DNA of 64,000 nucleotides from Daejeonella oryzae DSM 19973 (GTDB lineage Bacteria > Bacteroidota > Bacteroidia > Sphingobacteriales > Sphingobacteriaceae): positions 186,001-250,000 of the forward strand of contig NZ_AUHA01000003.1 in NCBI RefSeq assembly GCF_000422945.1, written 5' to 3'. Position numbers and translations under genes: made by a program. Shown here piece by piece: positions 19,324-27,873 of this stretch (position 1 is the first letter of the stretch; the number at the start of each line of letters is the position of its first letter). A model generated the notes under the pieces. That model did no database searches and was not told the DNA's origin. It was given only the letters and a program-made list of their open reading frames with translations.

Positions 19324-19734
19324 ATGATAAAAAATTTACTTTCTCTTGGTATTGTTGCATGCATTATTCTCAGCAGTTGCAGCATAATGAATCAGCAGGC
19401 AGACCGACAGAATCTGGGAGAATCTACCTGGAAATTAATAGCCATCAAACAAAACAGGGAAAATTTGGGTGACAAGGCAATTTTAAAATTTGATGTAAAG
19501 AAAAATGAGGTTAGTGGCGTTGCGGCTTGTAATTCATTTACAGGTGAAATTGAAACTATCAGAAACCTGATTACATTTGCTGATATTGCATCCACAAAAA
19601 TGTATTGCGAGGGCAAAATGGATGAAGAAATTCAAATTCTTTCCAATCTGGAGAAAGTTAGCCGTTTTGAGGTAAAGTCTGATATTCTATATCTTTACAG
19701 TAAAGATGAATTGTTGCTGACTTATAAAAGATAG
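19324..19734 (+). CDS. META-domain lipoprotein (HslJ-like)
   Basis: 136 residues. Lipobox with C19 (IILSSC), then a META domain from about 35: 'STWKLIAIKQ', 'GVAACNSFTGEIE', 'FADIASTKMYCEGKMDEE'. META/HslJ-type proteins are small envelope lipoproteins, in some species tied to heat shock or antibiotic resistance; activity is unknown. The conserved A-C-N-x-F/Y motif and the later M-Y-C are both present. Confidence 0.9.
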   Translation: MIKNLLSLGIVACIILSSCSIMNQQADRQNLGESTWKLIAIKQNRENLGDKAILKFDVKKNEVSGVAACNSFTGEIETIRNLITFADIASTKMYCEGKMDEEIQILSNLEKVSRFEVKSDILYLYSKDELLLTYKR

Positions 19735-19878
19735 AATTTTGCTTGTGTCAAAATTTGCTCTTGGAATTAAAAGGAAAACATATTTTTATAAGCTGTAGAT
19801 TTTTGCTGTAACTTTAGGAAAGCTGTGACTATCGTCGCATCTTTATACTTTATCTGCATATGAGTAATTAATATTTTT

Positions 19879-20043
19879 ATGGAAATAAATTACACGTTGC
19901 TCGGTATAATATTGATACTATCAATTCTACTGATCATATTCCTGATATGGAAAAACAGAAAAGATCAGAAAGAATATGAACAGCAAAAGTTCCGCTCAGA
20001 AATTGAACCGCCAAAACACCGGGATCCTGAAACCAAAATCTGA
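19879..20043 (+). CDS. Small single-span membrane protein (54 residues)
   Basis: ATG at 19879, TGA at 20041-20043. The product starts MEINYTLLGIILILSILLI, a single membrane helix at about 7-25 (ending near LIWKN), followed by a charged tail (RKDQKEYEQQKF, then EPPKHRDPETKI). The pattern of a short exported helix plus K/E-rich tail with a final P-K-H/D-rich end recurs in Sphingobacteria as a small hypothetical protein. It is too short for common gene-size cut-offs. Function unknown. Confidence 0.75.
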   Translation: MEINYTLLGIILILSILLIIFLIWKNRKDQKEYEQQKFRSEIEPPKHRDPETKI

Positions 20044-20215
20044 TTGGTAAATGAGGCATGTGTTTCTATGAGCTAAATTTTTGAATAAATTTTTCTTCTC
20101 AAGTTATTATGGTAAGGATTACTATCTGTGTTTAATATCCGGAGACACTTTCTGTAAATAATTATTTTGAAATAGGGAATACCTTTTCATAATATTATAA
20201 TGACATATCACGAAC

Positions 20216-20230
20216 TTGTAGTACCTACAA
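20216..20230. promoter_or_regulatory. Inverted repeat, possible operator
   Basis: ttgtag-tac-ctacaa, a perfect 6-bp palindrome 22 bases before the start at 20253. It could bind a dimeric regulator; no family can be named. The surrounding 20044-20252 stretch shows no other gene apart from a 23-codon frame at 20200-20271 that I do not support. Confidence 0.35.
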
Positions 20231-20252
20231 AGCAATTTAAATCACCTAAGAA

Positions 20253-20621
20253 ATGGCCATTACTTATTTAAATTGCATTTTGAAAAGTGGGTTATCCTTA
20301 AGGATAATCCCTGATAGTGATATTCATTTGGATGGTCATCCGGTTTTAACCTGGACATACAGTATTTACCGAAATAAAGCGAATAATAGTTCGGATAATG
20401 AATATGAAATAGGGAATGATCAGGAAAAAAAATCTCTTAATGAAGATCAATCCGGGTTGAAAAAAGATGATAGTTACTTAGGTTACATTACGGTTGAGCA
20501 ACCTCAAGTTAAAATTGTATACATGCCTGAAGGGGAAGAAGCATTGTCGGCACGGGAAGTAGAGGAAGTTATTGAAAGAATTATAAATTACCGGAATAAC
20601 CCGCAGCTTTGGAAATATTAA
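20253..20621 (+). CDS. Hypothetical protein beside the DACNV gene
   Basis: 122 residues, no signal peptide. Two recognisable parts: an N-terminal beta-rich piece ('YLNCILKSGLSLRIIPDSD') and, after a charged low-complexity linker (about 45-80), a C-terminal segment ('ARYVEE'-like 'SAREVEEVIERIINYRNNP') that looks helical. I recognise no family. It precedes the diadenylate-cyclase-like gene by 56 bases on the same strand, so the two may be co-transcribed. Confidence 0.65.
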   Translation: MAITYLNCILKSGLSLRIIPDSDIHLDGHPVLTWTYSIYRNKANNSSDNEYEIGNDQEKKSLNEDQSGLKKDDSYLGYITVEQPQVKIVYMPEGEEALSAREVEEVIERIINYRNNPQLWKY

Positions 20622-20677
20622 TTGGCATTCTGTAATTATTTCCGATTTTTACCCCTTAATATGTATTTCCTATTAAC

Positions 20678-21814
20678 ATGTTTAACAATTCAACGTACCA
20701 GGCAGCCCGTATAGTTGCTCCAGTTGTCGAAGCTCACTTTGCAGCTCATCAATCTGCCGCAAAATCAAGGGGTGAAGATGAATTTCTAACCTCACCAAAC
20801 GTGAGGCTAATTGAAAGTCTTATCGATACCGCTTTTTGGGCTAGTTTGCGCAGAGAAGAGGGAAATTCTCCTAAAATATCACTTGCATTTCTGCCTCCCG
20901 ATAAAGCCGGGAATCCTCTAATTTTTGAACAAACCATTCCTTTTAATTCAGGCAATCTGACCAAACTTGCACCGGGTGTTGAACGTCCCGGCATTCATTT
21001 AGGAGTCTGGCATCAAAATGAAGAACTATATATCTGGGGAACCACTTATAATATTCCAAATTACTGCTTTGTGCTTGATGTTTCTGAACCCGGCTTACTG
21101 GTAATTAAGCATCGCCGCATTTTTGGGTTTGGTAAATTTGTAAATATTGCTGTTTTAAAAGGAGATCAGATAAAGGTTGTTGATGAAGATAGCGCCTATT
21201 TACCTGACTGTCCGGCTCTTTTGACCTCATTATTAGGTTTCCATTCTTCGGGCGGAGAATCTGTAAATGTGCTTATACAGCTTGCTGTTTCTATGCGGGC
21301 TCATAAACAGGGAGGGTCATTGCTGGTGGTTCCTTCAAGGAGTGATGCCTGGCGGGATTCGATATTGCATCCGGTAAAATATTCTATTTCTCCGGGTTTT
21401 TCAGCTCTTGAGGAATTAATGCAACAAGCGGATATGGAAAGAACTAAAAGTTCATGGCAAAATGGATTAAGTCGTGAAATTAGCAGTATTGCCGGACTAA
21501 CAGCAATAGACGGTGCTACGATTATTTCCGACAGGCATGCATTACTTGCTTTTGGTGCCAAAATCATTCGCCCGCTTGAAAATGCCATGGTTGAAAAAAT
21601 ACTAATTACAGAACCTGTAGTGGGAGTAGGGGCAGTTATTGCCGATCCCGCCAACAGCGGCGGAACTCGACATTTGTCTGCAGCTCAATTTGTTTTTGAT
21701 CAGCGTGATGCCCTGGCACTGGTTGCATCTCAGGACGGACATTTTACTATTTTTACCTGGTCGCCATGCGAAAATATGGTTCACGCCCACAGAATTGATT
21801 CTCTGCTGGTTTAA
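20678..21814 (+). CDS. DACNV-type sensor protein with C-terminal DisA_N-like (diadenylate cyclase) domain
   Basis: 378 residues. The N-terminal about 240 residues look like the putative sensor domain named DACNV. The C-terminal part (about 255-365) follows the diadenylate cyclase fold: 'IAGLTAIDGATII' with D278-G-A280, then 'GGTRHLSAAQFVFDQRDALA' at 328-347. In established cyclases (DisA, CdaA) the motifs are D-G-A and R-H-R; here the second reads R-H-L, so one basic residue is lost. It may make c-di-AMP or a different nucleotide, or may only bind one. Cytoplasmic, no membrane segment. Stops 15 bases before the convergent phosphorylase gene. Confidence 0.82.
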   Translation: MFNNSTYQAARIVAPVVEAHFAAHQSAAKSRGEDEFLTSPNVRLIESLIDTAFWASLRREEGNSPKISLAFLPPDKAGNPLIFEQTIPFNSGNLTKLAPGVERPGIHLGVWHQNEELYIWGTTYNIPNYCFVLDVSEPGLLVIKHRRIFGFGKFVNIAVLKGDQIKVVDEDSAYLPDCPALLTSLLGFHSSGGESVNVLIQLAVSMRAHKQGGSLLVVPSRSDAWRDSILHPVKYSISPGFSALEELMQQADMERTKSSWQNGLSREISSIAGLTAIDGATIISDRHALLAFGAKIIRPLENAMVEKILITEPVVGVGAVIADPANSGGTRHLSAAQFVFDQRDALALVASQDGHFTIFTWSPCENMVHAHRIDSLLV

Positions 21815-21829
21815 TCAGAGTCGAATCAT

Positions 21830-23494
21830 TTATAAATTAGCTTTTTGACTGTACATTTTTTCATAATATTCGATTGCCATTCTGCCTGATTCAAATGCCG
21901 GAATTATATCCTGAGCGGCTTTTTTAACTGCTTGCAGCCATTTTTGCGGCTCATTATAATACATAGGCAATACTTTAGTCTCTAAAGTATCCATTAGGGA
22001 ATTAGCTTCCATTTTATCTTTTTCTTCAACTGAAAGGCTGTCGGGAGCAGGCTGTATTAGAAAACAATTTTCCCCGTCTACCGCAAATTCAGGAATCCAA
22101 CCATCAGGTAACGAAAGATTCAGGCTACCATTCATCGCAGCAGACATTCCGCTGGTTCCCGATGCTTCCCGATACATACGGGGTGTGTTTAACCAAACAT
22201 CAGAGCCTTTTTTAAGCAGGGATGATAATTCTAATTCGTAACCGGTAAGTACGGCACAATTGGGTATAAACTTAACCTGGCTGATAATATGATTAAACAA
22301 TCCGATAGCGCCATGATCCCCGGGATATGGCTTGCCCGCCCAAATAATTTGTACTGGATATTTTGCGTTGGACGTTAATTTTACAAACCGATCCCAGTCA
22401 TAAAAGAGCATATCGGCTCTTTTATATCCTGCAAAACGACGTGCCCAAATGATGGTTAGGATATTGGGGTCGAATATTTTGCCGCACTGATTAGCAACTT
22501 CCTTAAAAAGCCGGCTTTTCATTTCCTTTTTTCTGGTGGTGATGGCATCATTATCATCCGCGGTAAACGCTATTTCAAGAGCATGATCCTTCCAGTAGTT
22601 TTTGTTTTGCGCATTTGTAATTGATGTAATCTCACAGATATCCGTGTTCCCGTTCCACATTTGATTGGCAACCTCTCCGTGTAATTTAGAAACGCCGTTT
22701 GCTTTACGTGCAAACTTCAACGCTGCAAGGGTATAATTAAACGTATGACCATGCAGGCCCAAAAGATGTTTCACTTCATGTTCCTGCAGATGATAGAAGA
22801 AGGACATTTTTTTAAGTAAATAAAAACTATGCTCTTCGTTACCAGCTTCTTCGGGAGTATGGGTTGTAAATACAACTCTCTTTTTAACTTCATCGAGGTT
22901 TTTATATTTAGAATAGAGGTAAAAATTAAGAGAAACAGAATGCCCCTCATTCATATGGTAAATATCTGTTTGATAACCTATAACATCCAGGAGCATGGCA
23001 CCTCCGGTTCCTAAAAGGATAGATTGTGCGATCCGGGTGGCCTCATTCGCGTCATATAAATGATTACTGATGCTTCTTGAAACTTCATCATTTTCTGGAA
23101 TATCGGTGCTGAGGAGGAAAAGTGGGGCACTTTTAAATGTCTCAGGCTTAAGAAGCCAGACTTTTACATGTACCGGTGCATCATGTATGATAATGCTAAA
23201 AGTAATTCCCGTATCTTCTAAAAAGGAATAATTTTTCTCTACAAACACTGCCTTCATGCTTGCGTCGGTATCACGCAGTTGTTCGTAGTAGCCATATTTC
23301 CAAAGTATGCCGATACCGACAAGGTTTTGTTTTAATTCATAAGCACTTCGTAGATGTGAGCCTGCCAGATATCCTAATCCACCGCTGTAAATTTTTAATG
23401 CCTGATCAATAGCGAACTCCATAGAGAAATAAGCTACTGATATATCGTAATTTTTATCAGGAATGTAACCGAAAATATCTTGTTTACTCAACAT
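21830..23494 (-). CDS. glgP: Alpha-glucan phosphorylase-family (GT35, short form) protein
   Basis: 554 residues, close to the short phosphorylase form (TIGR02094 type). Seen: 'YFSMEFAIDQALKIYSGGLG' near the N-terminus, 'TDIYHMNEGHSV' and 'TTHTPEEAGNEEHSF', 'IIWARRFAGYKRADML', and the C-terminal 'REASGTSGMSAAMNG'. In classic phosphorylases this last motif is G-T-G-N-M-K-F and its lysine holds the pyridoxal phosphate cofactor; here the aligned residue is S451. The gene could still code for a glucan-binding or glycosyltransferase-like enzyme, or the subfamily may use another arrangement. Monocistronic, convergent with the DACNV gene. Confidence 0.86.
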   Translation of the reverse strand: MLSKQDIFGYIPDKNYDISVAYFSMEFAIDQALKIYSGGLGYLAGSHLRSAYELKQNLVGIGILWKYGYYEQLRDTDASMKAVFVEKNYSFLEDTGITFSIIIHDAPVHVKVWLLKPETFKSAPLFLLSTDIPENDEVSRSISNHLYDANEATRIAQSILLGTGGAMLLDVIGYQTDIYHMNEGHSVSLNFYLYSKYKNLDEVKKRVVFTTHTPEEAGNEEHSFYLLKKMSFFYHLQEHEVKHLLGLHGHTFNYTLAALKFARKANGVSKLHGEVANQMWNGNTDICEITSITNAQNKNYWKDHALEIAFTADDNDAITTRKKEMKSRLFKEVANQCGKIFDPNILTIIWARRFAGYKRADMLFYDWDRFVKLTSNAKYPVQIIWAGKPYPGDHGAIGLFNHIISQVKFIPNCAVLTGYELELSSLLKKGSDVWLNTPRMYREASGTSGMSAAMNGSLNLSLPDGWIPEFAVDGENCFLIQPAPDSLSVEEKDKMEANSLMDTLETKVLPMYYNEPQKWLQAVKKAAQDIIPAFESGRMAIEYYEKMYSQKANL

Positions 23495-23595
23495 ATACCA
23501 AAACTTAAGATTATGTATTTTTTCTTAAGTTAAGATATTAGTGGCGTAGAAACCACTCATAATTGAAAATGAAATTTTTTGATCCGGATGGATTA

Positions 23596-24000
23596 CTATC
23601 CGATCATAATACCCGGTTTATTAAGGATTGGAATACGAATCATATTGGAATCGACAATACTTTCAGGAAGGAAAATAAATTTTTTATCGTAAATCTGACC
23701 ATTAATATAATAGCTTAACCAATATTCATTAGTTAAGCCAAAAACCTGTTCATCAATTATTTCAATTAGTGCGAAACTTTTAGCGCTAACATCACCAATA
23801 GAATGGCGAAGAATGGAAGTTTTAACACTTTTTCCTTCTTTTTGACCATACCCCTTAGAACTTACAAGCACGGTTTCAATAGTCTCTTCTTTTAAATTGA
23901 TTAAATAAACGTTCCAGTTTTTTGCTTCGGGCGTGGCGCTTTCTAAAACTATTGCCACTGAAATATTTTCTACAATATTTTCAGGAAGATCTTTTTTCAT
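23596..24000 (-). CDS. Conserved hypothetical protein upstream of glgP, downstream of topA
   Basis: 134 residues from the ATG at 24000 (MKKDLPENIVENISVAIV); a longer frame to 24030 adds ten residues unlike a normal start. Mostly beta strands with W39-N-V-Y-L-I-N-L and 'VLVSSKGYGQKEGKSVKTS'; no signal or membrane segment. I recall similar proteins beside topA in Sphingobacteria but no function. It lies 69 bases after the topA stop on the same strand, so co-transcription is likely. Confidence 0.75.
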   Translation of the reverse strand: MKKDLPENIVENISVAIVLESATPEAKNWNVYLINLKEETIETVLVSSKGYGQKEGKSVKTSILRHSIGDVSAKSFALIEIIDEQVFGLTNEYWLSYYINGQIYDKKFIFLPESIVDSNMIRIPILNKPGIMIG

Positions 24001-24069
24001 AGAGTAAATTGTAGGTGATAACAACTGCAAAAATAACGATTCGAAAAAAGCAATTACAGAATTTTGGTC

Positions 24070-26658
24070 CTATTTTTTCTTCGCTGGAGCTTTCTTCGCA
24101 GGAGCTTTTTTAACTGCTTTTTTTACAACTTTTTTGGCTTTAGCTGTAAATGCATCAGGCAACTGATCTGTAATTAATTTCTTTACCGTATCTAAAGGTA
24201 AATTTGCTAATTCTTCAGGTGTATATTTATCCTTGGTAGCCGGATTTTTAGAAAATTTAAGCATCAATTTTCCAAAACGAATAAACGGTCCCCATCTGCC
24301 GTTTTCTATTGCAATTTTTTCTTCAGGCCATTGCTGAATAAATCGGTTGGCTTCTTTTTCAATTTTTAAACCAATTAATTCATCAATCTCTGCTTTCCCA
24401 AGCGTTTCGAAATTATATCTTACCGGAACGTTTATATATAGATTATTCCATTTAATAAACGGTCCGAAACGTCCTTTACCTTTTGTTACAGGCAAGTCCT
24501 GATAATGCGCTACCGGCGCATCGGCGATATTTTTCTCATTAATAATTTCAATCGCCCGCTCTAAATTTATAGAAAGTGGATCTTCGCCTTTAGGCAGAGA
24601 AATAAAACTTTCTCCCCATTTGATATAAGGCCCGAAACGTCCAACGCCCACACTTACTTCTTTGCCTTCAAAATCCTCTAACTGAAAAGGAAGTTTAAAA
24701 AGATCAAAAGCCTCATCCAGGGTAATGGTTTCAATACTTTGACCGGAACGAAGGCTGGCGTAACGTGGTTTTTCAGCTTCATCATTTTCTGCCGTTTCGC
24801 CAATTTGTACGAAAGGGCCGTAGCGACCAATTCTGACAGATATTTTTTTACCTGTTTCCGGATCAAAGCCTAAATCGCGTCCGCCATTTGCTCTTTCTGC
24901 ATTAAGTGTGGTGCTTTCTACTTCAGCATGAAATGGACTGTAAAATGCTTTCAGCATTTCGGTCCAGTTTTTTAATCCCTGAGCGATTTCGTCAAACTCT
25001 TTTTCAACAGTCGCTGTAAAGTTGAAATCAACAATTCCTTTGAAATGTTCAACCAGAAAATCATTAACTACAGCCCCAATATCGGTCGGGAATAATTTAT
25101 TCTTTTCTGCTCCTGTAATTTCTGTTTTCTCCTGCGAGATAATTTGTCCGTTGTTAAGCGATAAAACTTTAAATGAACGGGATTTTCCTTCACGTTCTTC
25201 TTTTACAACATACCCGCGATTCTGAATTGTTGAAATAGTTGGAGCATAAGTAGAAGGTCTTCCTATACCCAGTTCCTCGAGCTTTTTAACCAGGCTTGCC
25301 TCTGTATAACGTGATGGAGGACGAGAGAAGCGTTCGGTTGCGTTCATCTCGCGAAGGTTTAAAACTTGTCCCTGGCGCAGCGGAGGTAAAATAGAATTGT
25401 CTGAATCTTCATCCAGTTTTACATCCGTTTCATCTTCATCTGTTGATTCCATATATACTTTCAGGAATCCATCGAATTTCATTACCTCACCATTTGCTAC
25501 AAATTCTTCTTTGCGTGTAGAAATTGAAATTTTAGCCGTGGTTTTTTCAAACTGAGCTTCGCTCATTTGAGAAGCAATAGCTCTTTTCCAGATCAGTTCA
25601 TATAAGCGCTGCTCAGAAGGATCGCCACCGGTTGTATGCTGGTCAAAATAGGTAGGGCGAATGGCCTCGTGAGCTTCCTGCGCACCTGCAGATTTGGTTT
25701 TATACTTTCTTAGCTGATGATATTTTTCCCCGTAAGCTGAATTGATTTCTGCTGCTGCAGCAGTTAATGCTGTATCTGACAAATTTACAGAATCTGTACG
25801 CATGTAGGTGATCTTACCATGTTCGTACAATTTTTGTGCAACTGACATGGTTCTCGCTACCGAGAAACCTAGTTTTCTGCTGGCTTCCTGCTGTAAGGTA
25901 GAGGTGGTGAACGGAGCCGCCGGGTTACGTTTTGTTGGGCGGGTGTCCAGACTTTTAATTGTAAAAACAGCGTCAGGACAAGCTTTAAGGAAATCTTCTG
26001 CTTGAAGGGCTGTTTCAAATCTTTCGGGCAATTCTGCCCTGAATAATTCTTTTTGTTTATCGGTAGAAAAAATGGCAACAATTCTGAAAGCCGCTACCGA
26101 TTTGAATTTATTTATTTCTCTTTCGCGATCTACAATCAGGCGTACAGCCACCGACTGCACCCGACCGGCAGACAGGGAAGGTTTAACTTTTTTCCATAAA
26201 ACCGGCGAAAGTTCAAATCCAACCAGCCTGTCTAAAACACGGCGTGCCTGCTGAGCATTCACTAAATTATAATCAATTTTTCTGGGCGAGTCAATTGCTT
26301 TGAGAATTGCAGGTTTGGTAATTTCATGAAAAACGATACGCTTGGTCTTATCTTCTTTGAGTCCAAGAGTTTCGAATAAATGCCAGGAAATGGCTTCTCC
26401 CTCACGGTCCTCGTCTGATGCAAGCCAGACCATTTCGGCTTCTTTAGCAAGCTTTTTTAACTCGTTAACAATGGCTTTTTTATCAGCCGGTACTTCGTAT
26501 CGCTGGGCAAAATTATTGTTTACATCAATTGCATCATCGGTTTTCGCCAAATCACGGATATGTCCATAACTGGACTTAACCAGGAAGTCTTTACCAAGGT
26601 AACCTTCAATTGTTTTGGCCTTGGCCGGTGACTCGACAATGAGTAGATTTTTCGCCAT
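24070..26658 (-). CDS. topA: DNA topoisomerase I (type IA)
   Basis: 862 residues. TOPRIM domain at 1-115 ('LLIVESPAKAKTIEGYLG', 'ASDEDREGEAISWH' with the D-x-D Mg2+ site), then the type IA core with the nucleophile motif 'GKITYMRTDSVNLS' (catalytic Tyr in Y-M-R-T-D-S). 'RPPSRYTEASLVKKLEELGIGRPSTYA' follows. The C-terminal half has repeated zinc-free modules of the pattern G-R-F/W-G-P-F/Y-I-K/R, and the protein ends in a Lys/Ala-rich tail (KKAVKKAPAKK). It relaxes negative supercoils in the cytoplasm. ATG at 26658 gives MAKNLLIVESPAK, the normal start. Confidence 0.97.
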   Translation of the reverse strand: MAKNLLIVESPAKAKTIEGYLGKDFLVKSSYGHIRDLAKTDDAIDVNNNFAQRYEVPADKKAIVNELKKLAKEAEMVWLASDEDREGEAISWHLFETLGLKEDKTKRIVFHEITKPAILKAIDSPRKIDYNLVNAQQARRVLDRLVGFELSPVLWKKVKPSLSAGRVQSVAVRLIVDREREINKFKSVAAFRIVAIFSTDKQKELFRAELPERFETALQAEDFLKACPDAVFTIKSLDTRPTKRNPAAPFTTSTLQQEASRKLGFSVARTMSVAQKLYEHGKITYMRTDSVNLSDTALTAAAAEINSAYGEKYHQLRKYKTKSAGAQEAHEAIRPTYFDQHTTGGDPSEQRLYELIWKRAIASQMSEAQFEKTTAKISISTRKEEFVANGEVMKFDGFLKVYMESTDEDETDVKLDEDSDNSILPPLRQGQVLNLREMNATERFSRPPSRYTEASLVKKLEELGIGRPSTYAPTISTIQNRGYVVKEEREGKSRSFKVLSLNNGQIISQEKTEITGAEKNKLFPTDIGAVVNDFLVEHFKGIVDFNFTATVEKEFDEIAQGLKNWTEMLKAFYSPFHAEVESTTLNAERANGGRDLGFDPETGKKISVRIGRYGPFVQIGETAENDEAEKPRYASLRSGQSIETITLDEAFDLFKLPFQLEDFEGKEVSVGVGRFGPYIKWGESFISLPKGEDPLSINLERAIEIINEKNIADAPVAHYQDLPVTKGKGRFGPFIKWNNLYINVPVRYNFETLGKAEIDELIGLKIEKEANRFIQQWPEEKIAIENGRWGPFIRFGKLMLKFSKNPATKDKYTPEELANLPLDTVKKLITDQLPDAFTAKAKKVVKKAVKKAPAKKAPAKKK

Positions 26659-26743
26659 TCAATACTTTGCTTATTTGCAAATAAAGGTAATATATAAGGG
26701 AAACCCAAATATAGCATCGGAAATGCCTAAACATTCAGACTTC

Positions 26744-26791
26744 AAAATCAGGTTTTTTAAACCGCCATCCTGAAAATTAAATCCTGATTTT
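26744..26791. repeat. Inverted repeat upstream of topA
   Basis: aaaatcagg (26744-26752) and cctgatttt (26783-26791) can pair across a 30-base loop between the divergent topA and arsR genes. It is neither a typical terminator nor a clear operator; role unknown. Confidence 0.35.
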
Positions 26792-26933
26792 TGATAAGCA
26801 ACAAGTTAAGCCGGAGGCTGAATTATTTAGAAAAATCAGATTCCTCTGCAGGGAATTTAATGGATAAATGATTGATCTTTTTAGTGTCATTTAATTTTAA
26901 GTTTTTAAAAGACTGAAGCAATCCAAATTATTT

Positions 26934-26949
26934 ATCGTAATATTGCGTT
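26934..26949 (+). promoter_or_regulatory. Putative ArsR operator 1
   Basis: atcgtaatattgcgtt ends 4 bases before the arsR start. It matches the reverse complement of the site at 27302-27317 at 13 of 16 positions. Recurrence before both arsR and the next gene suggests autoregulation by ArsR, relieved by arsenite. Binding is inferred, not shown. Confidence 0.6.
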
Positions 26950-26953
26950 AGAT

Positions 26954-27283
26954 ATGGGAGCAACAAAATCACTGGAATTTAGTATGGATGAAAATAGGCT
27001 GGCAAAATATGCCAAAGCCCTGGCTCATCCGGCACGAATTGCCATTTTGAAATTATTGGCCAGTAAGCAAACCTGTATTTGCGGCGACCTGGTTGAAGAA
27101 TTACCCCTGTCACAAAGCACGGTTTCTCAGCATCTCAAAGAATTGAAAGAGGCCGGACTTATAAAGAGTACAATTGACGGCGTAAAAGTCTGTTATTGTA
27201 TTGATGAGCAAGAATGGAAATTAGCTCAGATTTGGATAAATCAATTATTCGATAGTAAGAATAATTGCAACGAATGCTGTTGA
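26954..27283 (+). CDS. arsR: ArsR/SmtB-family arsenite-responsive repressor
   Basis: 109 residues. Winged helix with '[21 protein letters not shown]', recognition region '[21 protein letters not shown]' and the wing '[10 protein letters not shown]'. C41-I-C43 sits where ArsR proteins bind As(III) (C-x-C in helix 3); the C-terminus adds N-C-N-E-C-C, possibly a second thiol site. It represses its own operon in the absence of arsenite. First gene of arsR - DUF6428 - acr3 - phosphoesterase. An internal ATG at 26984 is possible but the longer start keeps the N-terminal helix. Confidence 0.93.
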   Translation: MGATKSLEFSMDENRLAKYAKALAHPARIAILKLLASKQTCICGDLVEELPLSQSTVSQHLKELKEAGLIKSTIDGVKVCYCIDEQEWKLAQIWINQLFDSKNNCNECC

Positions 27284-27301
27284 TTTTTTTTGACTTAATT
27301 C

Positions 27302-27317
27302 ATCGATATATTACGAT
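27302..27317 (+). promoter_or_regulatory. Putative ArsR operator 2
   Basis: atcgatatattacgat, an imperfect palindrome with ATCG/CGAT ends in the 79-base gap between arsR and the DUF6428 gene. It resembles the site before arsR read on the other strand. It implies a second ArsR-controlled promoter for the pump genes. Confidence 0.55.
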
Positions 27318-27362
27318 TGTATTTGAATTATAATGTATTGTTAACACTAAAAAACGATAAAA

Positions 27363-27833
27363 ATGAAACTATCAGATTTTAAAAAACATTTAAGCGTTGC
27401 CAACGCAGTAAATTTTGAACTTCCAAACGGTGAATTAATTCCTCTTCATTTTCATATTACAGAAGTAGGTTTGCTCACCAAGCATTTTATTGATTGTGGC
27501 GGAGATATTCATGCTGACAAATTGGTAAGCATGCAAATTTGGGTGGCTGATGATCTTGATCACCGGTTGAAACCAATCAGTTTGTTAAAAATTATCGATC
27601 TCTCTAAGCCGGTGCTGGGCGATGAAGATCTGGAAATTGAAGTGGAGTATCAAAACGAAACCATTGGCAAATATAGCCTTGGTATTTCAGGCGATCATTT
27701 TTCACTTATTGCGAAACAAACAGATTGCCTGGCTAAAGTGAAATGCAATATTCCTCAGCCCAAGCAAATCATAAAATTGAATCAACTGGTTAATTCTGAA
27801 AACAGCTGTACTCCGGGTGGCGGATGTTGCTAA
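27363..27833 (+). CDS. DUF6428 protein of the arsenic operon
   Basis: 156 residues, cytoplasmic. N-terminal 'KLSDFKKHLSVANAVNFELPNGELIPLHFHITEVG' matches the DUF6428 pattern; cysteines C46, C119/C125 region and the C-terminal C-T-P-G-G-G-C-C offer soft-metal ligands. The family is regularly found in arsenic operons of Bacteroidetes; the biochemical role is not known to me. It lies between arsR and acr3, and the trailing GGGCC is consistent with arsenite binding or delivery (inference). Confidence 0.85.
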   Translation: MKLSDFKKHLSVANAVNFELPNGELIPLHFHITEVGLLTKHFIDCGGDIHADKLVSMQIWVADDLDHRLKPISLLKIIDLSKPVLGDEDLEIEVEYQNETIGKYSLGISGDHFSLIAKQTDCLAKVKCNIPQPKQIIKLNQLVNSENSCTPGGGCC

Positions 27834-27873
27834 GTTTGAAATACGCTTTTTCCAATAAAATCTTATAAAATAT

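Noticed and set aside
20200-20271. 23-codon leader frame (MTYHELVVPTK...) overlapping the start at 20253
   Set aside because: Too short, overlaps the palindrome and the next gene, and shows no ribosome site or conserved feature I can point to.
26659-26953. Possible small gene between topA and arsR
   Set aside because: Only short frames without protein-like composition; the region instead holds an inverted repeat and the ArsR site.
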